A DNA stretch of 64,000 bases, taken from Berberis thunbergii. Its lineage: Eukaryota > Streptophyta > Magnoliopsida > Ranunculales > Berberidaceae. The stretch lies in assembly GCA_003290165.1 (NCBI GenBank), contig QNQO01005809.1, positions 461,680-525,679 of the forward strand, read 5' to 3'. A model generated the notes under the pieces. It saw only the letters and a list, made by a program, of their open reading frames with translations. It did no database searches and was not told where the DNA came from. Below are positions 45,450-58,325 of the stretch, piece by piece; positions within the stretch are counted from its first letter, which is position 1, and each line of letters opens with the position of its first letter. A program made the translations under genes and the position numbers.

Positions 45450-48400
45450 TGTAACACCCCTACTTTTCCAATGGCAATAAAAATTTATGCAACTAAAATT
45501 CAATTGAAAATTTTGTTTTAAAATATTCTTTCGTTTGACAAATTGTATTTTTCGAAATTCGCTTAACTTTCTTACATTCCGAATCTCGGGACGAGATTCC
45601 ATTTAACGTGTGAATAATGTAATACCCCTAAATTTCATAAAGATGATTTATTTTATTTTTAATTAAATAAAATAGAGTTACATTTAATCGAATTTAAATT
45701 TCAAAATTTAGGGTTTTATTTGGTGAGTTTAGAAAGTGGGTGCTTTCAGAAGTTCAGTGGGGGCGAATAGCCACCCACCTTATAAAGAGAAAAACCTTAT
45801 TTCTTCCTTCTTCTTTTTCTCCTTCTTCCTTCTCCTTTTTTTCTTCCTTCTTAATGATTTCTTCTCCTCATTGGAGGCGAGCAAGGTCCGTGACCGGATG
45901 TTGCAACTGAACCCACCGCCCCAAACTAGCTCATTTTCCTTCCTCTTTCGTCCCTCTATTTGCTGTATGTTGGTGAGGGTTGGTTGCAGGGGTGATTTAG
46001 GGAGACGAATGTGTGGATTTTTTAATAAAAGAGAAGAGTGGAATCGAGAGAGAGCTCGATCGGAGTTGTCGCCTGCTGCCCAAGCAGCCAGCTCCGATCA
46101 ATCCTTTGGCGGTGTGTGGTGTTGCGGTAGAGAACAATCGATGTGGTGATTAGAGGAGTGAGTTCATTTTCAATCTCTTCTTGCTTTGATTTTTTTGATG
46201 CATTTATTTGCTTACCTAGAATATATTGTAGTTTTTTGATTAATTTGATTGGGTGTTTGATTGTTTAAGTTTATAGTCGAAGGATTTATAGTCAGTGAGT
46301 TTTTTCTTTTCTTTTCTTCCACCTCTTTGATTTCTTTGTGTGAAATTTAGAACGATGGGTGGGTTATTGATTAGATCTGAAAATTTTGAGTTTTTTTTTT
46401 CTGTCAATTTCATTCAATTCAATTGTTCTTTCTGTGTTTTAGATTACCATTATGTGCAATATTGATCGATCTGAAGCACATACAATATGTTTCTTTTAGT
46501 CTTTTCAACTTGTTATTGGATGTATTGAAATCAGGACACCAATCAGGGAGAGATTACTGCAATTAGGATTAAGTTTGCAATGCATTTGTAACTTGACTTC
46601 CCCAAAAGCACTTGGACACCAATCCGTATATTCTGAACTTGGCTTCAACCTTTGGACAATTAGTGTTTTGATTGTTTTCAACACCTTCTCTTGATGGGCC
46701 CAAACATTACTTATGTTGTAGATAATGATAGGTTACCTGCTCTGTTATCATATCTGCTGTAGTTCCCATTCATTTAGGAGCCTTCTCCTATAAAGATTCT
46801 TGGCAGACTGATTTTAGGCTTGAGAGTTCGCAGTCACAACACAAGTGTGGCGAGAGTTCTGGAGAACTCTAGGTGTTAAAGTACATGGTCCTCGGTGCGT
46901 TAGTTGTGTATCTGCATAAGCATAATGAGCCTAATTATGACACAAATTGTAACATGAAAATGTTTGATATTAGCTAACCCATGCATATGTCATATTCTCA
47001 CTGTTCTACCCACTACGTGATGATTAGGAATTCTAGGTAGAAGTCGGATTACAGAGATATGAAATGGTCCTGTGATGTCTGATATAATAATGGTGGTTGT
47101 GAACTACCTTAGCATGTATTCTCTTTTGATAGTTCATCCAACAAATTCATATGAAGTGTTTGCCTAATGAGCTTTTCCATGTTGCATCCTAGAGCATACC
47201 TAGCTGCCAAGGTCCTATCATAGTTTCATCGTTTGTAACCAACTGGGGTATGATATAAAACTGTTGTTTTCTCATTTGATTATGTAGTAGGAAATATCTA
47301 CAAAAACTTTGATATGGCTATCTGGACTTCAACTTGACATTGTAGGCAGTGTTTTACCCTTTTGGTAGCACTCGTAAGCTCAACATTTCATTCTAGACAA
47401 CATCTGTTGCCCCTGTCATTCTCTGCAACTTGTTAGAAGTGTTAGCTTATCGGATAATGTCTTGTCTGTATCAGTTTTATGTATGATTAAACCCTTATTT
47501 AGTTTAGGTCTAGAAGGAAATTTTCTAGTAATAGATATTGGTTGGAATTTAACTGAGCACTTGTTTTAGCTTGAGTATTTGTATTTTTATGCAAGTTGAT
47601 ATGCATATTGTTTTTCATATGATGCAAAGATATGAGATATGTGAATTAGCAATGTGTCAAATATTACTTGTTCCCCAAAAGAATGGTGGATACTGTGGTT
47701 GATTTATTTATGGTTGACAAAGTGTCACCATAAAAGAGTTTTGAGTTTTAGTTGATATTGTTTATGTTTTTTTCCACAACTCTGAAAAAAAAAATTGTGA
47801 AAAGAAAAGAAATTTTTGTATACATACTTGCTTATATACGTGTGATATTATTATGGGTATGCAGACTTGCTTGCATATCGGTGCACCGTTCCATGTGAGT
47901 TCGGTTGTACGTGTAGAGTTAGGAAATGCTTCGATGTGGCACCCCACTTGGAACATGTACGCTCCGAGTGGTTTCGAAGGCAAGGGAGGCACACTTGGGT
48001 GAGGTGTGTTCGGCACAAGGAGGATAGTGCGATTGTGGAAAAGAAGCGATATTTCTTTTTTTGTGTATGTGCATGATTACCTTAAAGGAAGAAACTAAAT
48101 GCTCATTCAACCATTGAATGAGAACTACATGTCTTCCTAAAAGTAGAAAATGTGTTTTGTTAATATTTTAATAATAGTCTAATAGGATTATGAATTGTAT
48201 CATTGTTTGAAAATAAATCACATTTGTGAGGACTGATAACTTAGAAATACTATCCAGTTGTTTTTTTACTTTTTCATGCAGGATGGCAAGTCTACTCATA
48301 TTTTTGTAGGTCAGACTTGCCATAATCAATTTCTATAGTTAGGATGATAACACCTTTGCCGCATTGAGGAACTACCTAGTGGTATGGTTTGTTATTGTTT

Positions 48401-48764
48401 TTGTTTAGTTTGATGTTATCACGTGTGGATTTATTGATTTTGGGATGAAAATTTCTGACACCAACTTTATTGCTGACTCAAGTGAGCTTTTGCTTCTTGG
48501 GTACATACCTTTGGGAATGTAGCCGATTAGCCTTTTAGGTTTAGAGATTTTTGGACAGCGTTACTGAAGTTTCATTAGTGGGGCTAGCAACGTCAGAGTC
48601 TCTCCGGGTTAGAGTTTTATTTGTTTCAGTAATTTAATCATGTTTTAGTTGTTGCTGCTATTTGTTTATGTTTTTATTGAATTTTCACGTCCCGATTTTT
48701 GGGGAAACGGATAATCCTACGTGGATTTTGGGATTTCGTTTTCTTCGAAAATCGGGGCGTGACA
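45450..48764 (+). repeat. LARD LTR2 (3.3 kb)
   Basis: Uninterrupted copy and thus the reference for LTR1: it shows the empty sites of the MITE (near 45478) and of the Athila-like complex (46066-46090). An inner TGTAATACCCC at 45618, preceded by CGAATCTCGGGACGAGATTC, imitates a second LTR start. Shares ATACAGACTTGC-like blocks (47824-48060) with the solo LTR. Confidence 0.88.
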
Positions 48765-48769
48765 AAAAA

Positions 48770-49683
48770 TTTGTTGAGAAGAAAGAGAAAAAAGATGAAG
48801 AGGATAAGAGATTTTGACCAAAGATTATTGAAGGCTTGAAGAGAAGATTGTTGAAAACAAGTAGGGTCGGCACTATTCATATACATTGTTCATCAATACT
48901 ATTTACAAGTATTCGTCGCATTGTTTTGAATTTTCAAGTACCTCCCTGAACTATCTAGTAATTTCATAAAACTCCTAAGATGTTTTGGAAACCTCCCTGA
49001 CCTAAGGATTGTGATTTTTCTTTCGAGTTAATTTCATTTTAAGAAATATTTCGCTATATATAATGAATTTCGAGGGTATGCGAAATATGTGAAAAAAATA
49101 AGATGCAATGAAATAAATCTATTAAACACATTAAATGAAACCTAAATACCAAGAAATAAAATAAACATGAAATCAATATATAACTAGAAAATCAGTGAGT
49201 AGTTTCAAAAATCACTATATAAGTAGAAGAAATGGGATGATATCAAAATCAATAAATAATTAGAAAAAAAAAACCTTAAAATTTACAAAAAAAAAAACCT
49301 TGAAGAAATGTAATTTTTGTAGATGGTTTTTGTATTCTTACGAAATTTACGTAAACATCTCAAAATTTACAAAAAAAAACTCGAAATTTATGAAAAACCA
49401 CCAAAAAAATTACATTATTTCTATCTCCCTTTTTCTTTTCGTAATTTAAAAAAACACGAAATTTTCGAAGAAATCTCATTCTTTAACCTTAACCTAGAAC
49501 AATGGTTATGTGCACCCCATAATCATTAAGGGCACCCCACCAGTGAAAAAAATGATGCCCCACATTATAACCAATATCCATACCCTTGTTATTTCTACCC
49601 CATACCCATACTATTTCCCGTCCTCATACCAATAGCACAAGCCTAAATAAAATCCAATACCCTACACTGTCCAATGCCCATAA
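48770..49683 (+). repeat. Outer Copia-type interior, first part
   Basis: Inverse copy of about 50940-51300 (shared in complement: CAGGGAGGT near 51098, GATAAGAGATTTTGA at 48806). Contains no recognised coding sequence. The last five bases, CATAA, are one copy of the target duplication of the next element. Confidence 0.7.
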
Positions 49684-51615
49684 TGATAGAAGTAAGGAAC
49701 AATAATCAAAATAAACGAATAAATAGTTGAAAAACAGGGTAAAATCGAAATAAAGCTATGATAAAATTCAATTGAAATAATAAAGAAAATAATTATTATT
49801 TCATTCATCAACCTAAGAACAATGAACAATTCATTGTCGTATTTATAATACTTCTAACTTCTTTGGCAAGCTAATTGACATAAACCTAATTGAATAGTAA
49901 TGCCCTAACTACTATTTTGGGCTTTACTTAATAGGCTAAATTATTATTAATATTGCTAAGTTAACCCATTATGATATTGCTTACATCAACCTCCCCAAGT
50001 TGAAGAAGATCATCCTTGAGTTTGAAGTCAAAAAAGTCTGATGAACACAAGCGACCGATCACAGAACACCATGCAAAATGCACTCAAAGCAGTCGACCTT
50101 GGACTTTGCCACGATAAACACTTCCTTGAGCTAAAACAACCACATCATTCATCTAACATTTATCAAAATAGGCCAAATACCGTCCATAAAATCTATCTTG
50201 GTAACAACTTGCTACGGCAAATGGAATGCACCCAAATGAGGAACATGGTCCAAATATCAACAATCTGCAGAAGAGCTTCTGGACACACATCTTCTCATTA
50301 GCTCTCTCCTTGAAAGATGCCCATTACGGATCACTGTGCATCGCTTATTGCACGTGCCTCTATGGGATTCTCAACATCTTCTTAACTAGAAATAGGGAAT
50401 AAATCACACAAGTCAAATGACCCACATCTCAGAAACCGAGTATGTGTGATGGTGCCCTCAACTTCTTTAAAGATGGAGTATGACAAATAGTATGACCCAT
50501 CCTGCTCTTTCGCATCTGGGCAAGCTCATCTACTTTCAATGTTTTCTAAAGCACTCTAATCGTGTTGTCACATATCTTGGTCAGTCATTGGTACCTCTCA
50601 TCCGCCCTTGCTTCTTGTTGTGTTTTCTAAACATTGATAAATTGGTCAATCCTTTATGCTAAATTTCTCTAAGACTTCTCTGTGTTTGTCTCAACTTGCA
50701 TCACACTAGAGGTGGTAGTGAGTTGTATGTCATAGGTCACTTGGGGTAGGGGTGGTATAAGAGAAATGGGTTCAGGTTGGGGGTAAGAGGAGACACAGGT
50801 GTATTGTAGTATAAGATAAGAAAACTAGTAATGAAAATTGGACACCGCGAGGGTATAGGGCTATACTTGGGCTATATTGAAATTGGTATGGGGACGGGGA
50901 ATATTATGGATAAGGGTCGGAATAATAGGGGCATTGATGATGGGAATAATATGGGTCACTTATTTTTTTTTTTTCACTAATAAGGCACATTCACTAATTT
51001 AGGAGTGCACATAACTATTGTTATGGGGTCAAGGAGGTTTTATGCAATTTTTGAGAATTTCTGGGAAGTTTTATACAATTATTTAGATAGGTCAGGGAGG
51101 TACTTAAAAAGTTAAAAACAGTGCCATTGAATAGTGATGATGAACAACACCAATGCCGATCTTGATTTTTTTTTTCAACAATCTTTTCTTTTCAATTTTT
51201 TTCAAGTCTTCAATGATTTTCAATCAAAATCTCTTATCCTCTTTTTTCAAATAATTTTTCTTTAAATCAGACTAAACAACTAGAATTGTTTCAGCTTTGA
51301 TACCAACTGATAGAACTAATGAACAATATTTGAAATAAATAAATCAATAATCAAAATAAACGAACAAAGAATTGAAAGACAAAACAAGTATTGAAATAAA
51401 AATATGATAAAAGCTAGTTGAAACAATAAAGAAAATAATCATTCATCAACAACAAGAACAATGAACAATCCCTTGCCTTATTTATAACATTCCTATGGCA
51501 AGTTAATTAACCTAACTCAAATTGGCCAATAATGCCTTAACTACTATTTTGGATTATACTTAATAGGCCCAATTATTCTTAATATTAATATTGCTAAATA
51601 TAACTGCTTAAATCG
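49684..51615 (-). mobile_element. Inverted copy of the same Copia-type family, self-insertion
   Basis: LTRs 49684-49991 and 51308-51615 both begin TGATAGAA. Beside the right LTR is GCTTTGATACCAAC (51294-51307), the complement of the Copia initiator-Met primer site. Beside the left LTR is CCTCCCCAAGTTGAAG (about 49993), the polypurine tract. A perfect CATAA duplication flanks it (49679-49683 and 51616-51620). The 1.3-kb interior has no gag or pol that I recognise. An 86-codon plus-strand frame at 50041-50301 has its inverted partner at 52162-52380, so it is element sequence and not a gene. Confidence 0.85.
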
Positions 51616-52503
51616 CATAACCAAATTTACTATCCACAATCACAAACCACCTATATTACCCATTCCTCCAACCCGAACCCGTTTCTCCTATCCCACCACC
51701 ACCCTCGGTGATCATTGACATAAAACTCACTACCACCTCTATTGTGATGCAAGTTGAGATAGACAAGGAAAAGTTTCACAGAGATTTAAGATAAAGTAGA
51801 GAGTGGGCAGAAGTAAGGGTGTCATTTTTACAAATTAATTGACTACGGGATTAGAGCGTCCAGAGATGGATAAGCCATATTGTTTGTCAGAGTCCTTCCA
51901 ACTTTTTGAGGAAGATGAACTTGAACAGAGGCATCTAGAGACAGATAAGCCATAATGTTTTTCAAAGTCCTTCCAATTTTTTGAGGAATTTGATGGCACC
52001 ATCACACATACTCAATTTCCGATGTAAACCATTTGACTTGTGTCATTTCTTCCTTATTTTTAGTCAAGAAGATGTTGAAGTTCCATAGAGGCAGTCAGTA
52101 AGCGATGCAGTTTACAGTGATCTGTATGGGTGTCTTTCAAGGAGAAAGCTAATAAGAAGATGTGTATCCAAAAGCACTTCTGCAGATTGTTGATATGTGG
52201 ACCATGTTCCTTATTTGGGTCCATTCCATTTGCCATAGTGAGTTGTTACCAATACAAAGTTCGTTGACAGTAATTGGCCTATTTTGTCAAATGTTCGATG
52301 ACTCATGTGGTTGTGTTAGCTCGAGCAAGTGTGTATCATGGCAAGGTCTGAGGTCGACTACTTCGAGTTGTGTTATGTGACCGGTTGCTTGTATTCATTG
52401 GACTTCTTCGACTTCAAACTCGAGAATGAGCTTCTTGAATCCGAGGAGGTTGAAATAAGCAGTATTATTAGTTAAATTAGAAATACTAATGAAATACCCA
52501 ATT
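51616..52503 (+). repeat. Outer Copia-type interior, last part, and truncated 3' LTR
   Basis: Reverse-complement match to 49990-50760. At 52447 it reaches GAAATAAGCAGTATTATTAG, the LTR start also seen at 22975, but LTR similarity ends within about 55 bases. The 3' LTR is therefore broken. Confidence 0.7.
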
Positions 52504-53803
52504 GATAGGACCTGTGTACAAGGACTAAAGACAATAAAGTGATAAAAAATAATACCATACTAGCCGCTGAAGTGTACTTGGTAACACCAAATTCTTTCTT
52601 GACTCCTAATTGAGTTGGCAGTTAGCAATGCAAAATCGAATTGGATACACCATTATGCTGTGGAATTTCGAGTTATCCTTTTATTTTCATTGATATTTGT
52701 ACAGAACATCCAAGAGCATAAATGAGCCACCTTCAGGCAAAGACAAGTAGGTCTTATCAAATCCAAACTTTGTTTCACTTGTCTACAACATCACAATGTG
52801 ATAAAAGTTGGTCGAAGTAATCTTTATGGGGCACCCATGGTTCTCACTGGAAAGAGTTGTTATCTGAGAAGACGTGGAGAAAATTTAAGTTTCTTCTATG
52901 ACATCCTAAGAAAAAGTTGTTATTTGAGAAGATGTGGAGAAGATTTATGTTTCTTGTGTGATATCCTAAGAAAAGGTCGAGTCTGTAATACTGGTCGATA
53001 CCTCTTAGTACACTCACATCCAAAAAATACAATTTGCATCGGGAAAAAAATATTTGAGCATGGAAAAGAGAACTAAGAATCTAAAACATACAATTGATTT
53101 TCAATATACTAAAAAAATGAATATTTTGCCATATCAAATTGTAATCTATAGTTTTAGAATGGATATTCTTTTATCCCTTATTGGATTTACAAGCTAGGAA
53201 CTAACATCAATGCACGATTAAACTTTCTACAGACCCAAAAGGTATCCTAGGTTAGACCTTAAGTAATGGGGATTTTATATAACCCCGAAGGAGATTTTTT
53301 GCGCACACTGAATAGAAAATTCACAAAAACTAAGAATGGAAAAAAAATTCGTTGATAAAAGAAAAAAATTCAATGGAAAGGCAAGGGTCTCTATAATGGA
53401 TCACCTGTCTCGATTCTCTGAAATAAGATCTTATTTATTAAGATGGCTAGCTACTCTGGCCAATACTATTGCTCTTAGAGTCTCTGATAAAGCCGTTAGG
53501 GTAAGGAAAGAAAAACTTATAACGATATTAAAAAAAAAATCAAAATCAAAATCTTGAAGGAAGGCCCTAATACCAAAAATAAATTGACATCAACTATTGG
53601 AAAAATAACAAAAAGCCTCTGATTACCGTCATCACTTTTCCAAACTCATCGCAACACATCTCTTGTCAATGAAATTATGATGGTGTGCATTTTTAGTAGA
53701 AACCAATTTCTAATGGCTACAAGTCATTAATTTTTAGTCATCAAATTTCAGAATTTTTTCATCTATGGTTGATGTTGTTGTTATTTCCTTCACTTTAATT
53801 TTA
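52504..53803. other. Unassigned; contains a 63-bp tandem duplication
   Basis: Two copies of a 63-bp unit at 52851-52976, GTTGTTAT-x-TGAGAAGA marking each, lie in an open frame (52798-53076) and give two 21-residue repeats with CYLRR and DILRK. I do not recognise the frame. 53336-53557 is another open frame (HLSRFSEIRSYLLRWLATLA) without a known domain. The remainder is unremarkable. Confidence 0.4.
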
Positions 53804-53805
53804 AG

Positions 53806-53930
53806 GTAATTTGCACTTTGACCCCTATTATACATAGCTAATTAATAAGTAGACCCATCATTAATCACTATTGCAGTTACACCCTTGACTAGCGGTAAAT
53901 GTCCAAAGATCGTCTGGGCACGCACGTGAC
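53806..53930 (+). repeat. MULE left terminal inverted repeat
   Basis: Inverted partner at 61722-61844, including the shared words TAATAAGTAGAC and GGCACGCACGT. Long inverted ends like these hold the transposase-binding sites and promoters in Mutator elements. Confidence 0.85.
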
Positions 53931-54076
53931 ATAATTTCATGACTAAAATGCCCTTCACGTGCATTTCATGCACGATTTGAAGGATGTGACCAATTGCATC
54001 ATCCCAACCGTCCGTCAGCTGATGAACTGACGTTGATGGCTAGGATTTGAGCTGTCTTCTGTAACTTCTCAGAGAG

Positions 54077-57000
54077 TTGGAGAGTGGAGGGAAAACTTCT
54101 TCCATTCAGTCGTTTTGTGTTCTCCATCTCTCTCTCTATAACGATTTGCTCTGTTGTTTGCAAGCTCGAACAAATATGAAGAATGGGAAGGGGAAGAGGG
54201 CACTATTCTATGTTTTGGTGAGTAACAGTAGCAGTGACGATGGGAGCACTGCTTTGAGTATTCATTGGGAAGATTTCTCCTATTTTAGTGATTTTAGTCA
54301 AGAGGGACCAAATTTGAGGCGAGATTTTACTCCTTCAGTCAATGAAGAAAACATCATGCCAAATCTAAGACCACCCTCTGTTCAATGGCATGACATATTG
54401 TAAGTGTTTTTCGTCTATTTTAGGGTTTTGTTTTTGTGTTTCATTATTTGTTGCATGTGTTTGTGAATTGTGTGAATGATGTTGTTGTTGTTAGGGTTTT
54501 ATTCATTTGCACAAATGATGGGTCATACACTGCGTATTTGCTTAGTGTTTGTTTCAGTGCAATGATGTTGTTGTTATGAATCATTCAATGCAATGTTTAG
54601 GGATTTTGTTAGGATACTCATTCATTAATGGCTATGAATAACTGTTGTTGTTGTTAAGCTACTCATTCATTGTAATGGCTTTGAAGCATTGTTGTTGTTA
54701 TTAGGGCAATGGTTTTGAAGCACTGTTGTTGTTGTTAGGGCAATGCCTATGAAACATTCTTGTTGTTGTTAGGCTACTCATTGAGTGCAATTGCTATAAA
54801 TCATTATTGTCGTTTGTTAGCTACTCATTGAGTGTAATGGCTATGAAGCATTATGGTGTACTTGTCTCTTTACTTATGATACATGTTACTTTGCATGGGT
54901 TTGCATGTTTTTTATTGATGAATGTGTTTCCTTGTAGTAATGGAAATGGGGAAAAGAGTTGGAAGTCTGGAATTTAATGGTTCGCTATGATGGGAAATGG
55001 AGTAGGAGGGCTGAGATCCCTGGTAGGTGGAAGGTGACTGACTACAAAAATGAAAATCTATTGATTTTGTCGGAGTTCATGAGGATTATCTGAATTGGGA
55101 CAAGCTTAACAAGAGTATACTTGAAAGTGTAGCCAAGCAAGAGAAACTTTCCTTATCACTAGGAGATACATATACCTTTATAGATAATGGAGTGGGATGG
55201 ACATAGTCAATGATGCAGATATAATGTACTTCTAGAAGCATGCAGACATTGATGTCAGTGATACTTCACATATATTTGTTGACGTTAATGTGGCATTACA
55301 AGTACATGAGAGCACCAATCCTGGATCTAGTTTACTAGATCCCGAACCCATTTAAACTCCAAATGTTGTTGAAGTTGACCCTTGCCCTGCCACACAACCC
55401 ACCTCCTAGTAAGATCCACCTGAGGCCTAAGGTGCATACCAAAAGAAGTTGGAACGGGAAAAAGAATCCTACCCCAAGGAAGAATAAACCAAATGATTGG
55501 TACTCCCCTAGGAAGTTTTCAAGAAAAGTGAATGTACAAGATGACAGGTCTAATGTTGGTGAATGTCAAAGTACTTGTGGGAAAAGAACAAGGGTGGGCC
55601 AGGCTCAGGCTCAAGATGAGAAAATGATAAAGTTAGTGAAGTCAAAAGTTGAGAAAGAGAAGAAGAACTTTGAAGAGTTGTCTGAAGAAGAGCTTGATGA
55701 TGACCTCCCATCTATTGAACCTAAAACCACCGATGCACAGTCCCAAGCTGAGGCAGAAGCCCATTCAGCTGGTCCATCTCCAGCCAAACCACATGACCAA
55801 ACCCATTAAGCTGGTCCATCTCAATCATAGGACCAAGCCCATTCAGCTGGTCCTTCTCAAGCCACTGAGTTTGCACATTTGGATGACCTCCCTGTAGAAG
55901 AGGAGTATCATTCAGGTCATTCAACTGAAAATGAGCATGATGCACATTCACTTCCAACTGAGCATGCTGCATTTGTTGCTGAAACAGCTGATGTGTATGG
56001 TGAGGAGAATGGTGATGAGAGGCAGGCAGATGATTGGGTTTTGGAGGTTGCAAACAATGGGACACGGTTGAGGCAGCTAGGTTTTGGTTAAGAAAGTATG
56101 CAGAGGAAGAAGTTTGTGATGATGTTCAAGAAGAATGATCCTAACAGACTTCTGGTAGTGTGTAAGGGTGAAAGCTGCAAATGGCAGTACAATGCAGCCT
56201 TGGACAAGGATGGGCACACTCTTAATGTGAGGACCATAGGGGAAGAACACACATGTATAGGTTTTGATAATGGGAATAACCCAATGGTGAATTTCTAGTT
56301 TGTTGCCAAGGAGTGTGGGTCCATCATTACTACACATTTGACAAACTTCACAGTTGACAACCTCATCAAACAAACCTGGAAGGATCACATTGTTGAGGTG
56401 AGTTACCATGTAGGCTGGAGGGCAAGACAGAAAATAATGGCCAAAATGATTGGTTCATATGAGAACAGTTATAAGAAGATCCCTTCTTGCTACATTGAAT
56501 TGTTGACATCAAATTCAGGTAGTATTGCTTATTGTTCAAGAAATGATGATGACAATAAGTTCACTTGGGTTTGTGTGGAATTCTCTGCATCTATCCTTGG
56601 TTGGCAGCATTGTTGTAGACCATTGGTTGGGTTGGATGGCTGCTTTTTGAAGAGCAAATATGGGGGTTGTTGCTTGTCTGTGACAAGCTTGGATGGAAAC
56701 AATGGTCTATTTCCATTGGCTATCAGACAGTCTGAATGCTTCCGATCTGGGTTCAACTTCTTGAGCATCATTCAGATGCACTTGAATATGCATGTGGGGA
56801 ATTTCACTTTCATATCTAACCAGCAAAAAGGGCTGATTGAGGCAGTAAAACAACTTTTCACAAAATATGACCATAGGTTTTGCTTCAAGCACATGTACAA
56901 GAACATCAATAAGGCTGGATTTGGAGGTAAGTTCTTGATGAGGCTGTGTTGGAAAGCTGCTAGGGCATACAAGGATGTTGACTGTATCTCCAGTTTGAAA

Positions 57001-57675
57001 GAGCTAAAAAAAGTAATCCAAGAGCACATCAGTGGCTAGTTGAATGGGATGTCAAGACTTGGTGCATGACTAACTTTGACAGTAGAGTATGCTCAGAGCA
57101 CATAACAAACAACTTCAATGAAGCTTCAACCAATTGAATTTTCAAGCTTAGGGAAATGCCAGTCTGCAAGTTCATAGATGAGTAACACATGCTTCTGATG
57201 AGGCTTATGTATGATAAAAGAGCAAAGAGTAGTTGTTGGGACATAGATGGACTAGTACCTAGAGCTCAGAAGCTTATTGAAAAGTTCAAGAAGATGAGGA
57301 ACCAATTCAGCCAATTTGGGTCTACTGATTGCTTCATCATAGTCATAAATAATGATAGTGGTTCTTGGTGGAGGGTGACGACATGTGTCAGATATTGTGA
57401 TTGTAGACAATAGGAGCTGACAGGCATCATCTATGTAAATTGAGTTGTTTGTCTAGCCAATCAATGACCCATATGGTCAGTGTAAGTATCCTATGAAACT
57501 TAATGTTTGCTCCTTATGTAATGATAGACCCACACTTATACGCATTTTATGCAGGTATTGTAGTCCTTATCATTATGTGAAAGCATATGTGGATGCTCAC
57601 TCAAGGGGCATAGGCAGTATTAGAAATATGAAGGAATGGGCAGAAGTAAGTACTAGTCTTAGATTAGATTGTTGA
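54077..57675 (+). pseudogene. Mutator-type transposase gene, decayed
   Basis: A leader exon (54077-54403) and degraded N-terminal pieces (54950-55900) precede the MuDR DNA-binding region at 56098-56298 (FVMMFKKNDPNRLLVVCKGE, GEEHTC). A stop follows, then the MULE domain 56338-57038 (KIPSCYIEL, RPLVGLDGCFLKSKYGG, VTSLDGNNGLFPLAI, FTFISNQQKGL, HRFCFKHMYKN). The first catalytic Asp is present in GLDGCF. The second, normally D in ISDxQKG, is Asn here. After a stop at 57037, C-terminal pieces continue to about 57600. A SWIM-type end is hinted by CSLCNDRPT and CRYCSPYHY. A dead transposase. Confidence 0.88.
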
Positions 57676-58325
57676 TAGTTTTATTCAAGTATACTACTAG
57701 TGTAATACCCGTGCCGTTGACATTATCGCAGATTACATCATACCTTCACAGCTTTATCGAATACTCACATTTGGGATTTTATTTCAATTTCTAAAAACAT
57801 TTGCATAATTTCTATTACAACAGTTATGATGAATTGAATTTGTAAAATGTTAATACTCTTGACCAGTAAAACAATGTTAATAAAACTTATCAACGCAATC
57901 AATTTGCTGAGGAATTATATCACCAAGCAAGCAAGCTGCCTGTAAGCAACCAAGTTGCATGCAAGCAACATCCACCCATTCACAGCCATTTCTAAAATAG
58001 TCATTTCTAAAACCAAATATTAGGAAGTCGTGATCAATGACAATAACATGAAATTAAAGCAAATTAAGATAGCAAGCAAGCTGCGCGCAACACCCTTCCA
58101 GTGTGATACATTCATAAACTTTTCTAACTTAAATAGCAAATAACTTGTATTGTGTATAGAAAGTGTGCCACTTATTCCTCCATTTTAGCTTTGCCACATA
58201 GGTTGCAATTGATTGAAACGATGTAACTCTAGAGAATTAAGGTCACTTCCCTACATAATCATTGTAAACTACACTGAGATAAATGTGAATTTCCCTTATT
58301 TAATACAACCGTACTTCAATGAAAA

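Larger units (their letters stand above)
23348..48764 (+). mobile_element. Large-LTR non-autonomous Gypsy element (LARD-like) with nested insertions
   Basis: Two LTRs start TGTAACACCCCTACTTTTCC (23348 and 45450) and end GGGGCGTGACA or GGGGGCGTGACA (45144 and 48764). A 5-bp AAAAA flanks the whole element (23343-23347 and 48765-48769), and joining the flanks rebuilds the outer Copia-type sequence. The interior is only 305 bp (45145-45449) and opens with TTTAGTATCAGAGC, an initiator-Met primer-binding site. Long LTRs (3.3 kb) with no coding interior fit a large retrotransposon derivative mobilised by a Tekay/Del-like Gypsy. LTR1 is interrupted by the MITE at 23386 and the complex at 24221-42946. 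Confidence 0.88.
22975..52503 (+). mobile_element. Outer Copia-type non-autonomous retroelement hosting nested insertions
   Basis: Its 5' LTR (22975-23304) and the first bases after it resume at 48770 after the Gypsy insertion (23348-48764), continue to 49683, resume at 51616 and end in a truncated 3' LTR at about 52447-52503. The interior 51620-52445 and 48770-49680 matches, in inverse orientation, the interior of the element at 49684-51615, which shows that both are one family. After the 5' LTR, GTTAGAGCC stands where the sister copy has GGTATCAAAGC, a degenerate initiator-Met primer-binding site. No gag or pol is recognised. Confidence 0.72.

Noticed and set aside
45618..45640. TGTAATACCCC taken as the start of LARD LTR2
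   Set aside because: Using it, the flanks do not give a target duplication (TATAA against AAAAA). With starts at 23348 and 45450 the AAAAA duplication is perfect.
53220..53600. Suspected organelle-derived DNA (open frame 53336-53557)
   Set aside because: The style reminded me of plastid spacer, but I could not tie it to any plastid or mitochondrial gene.
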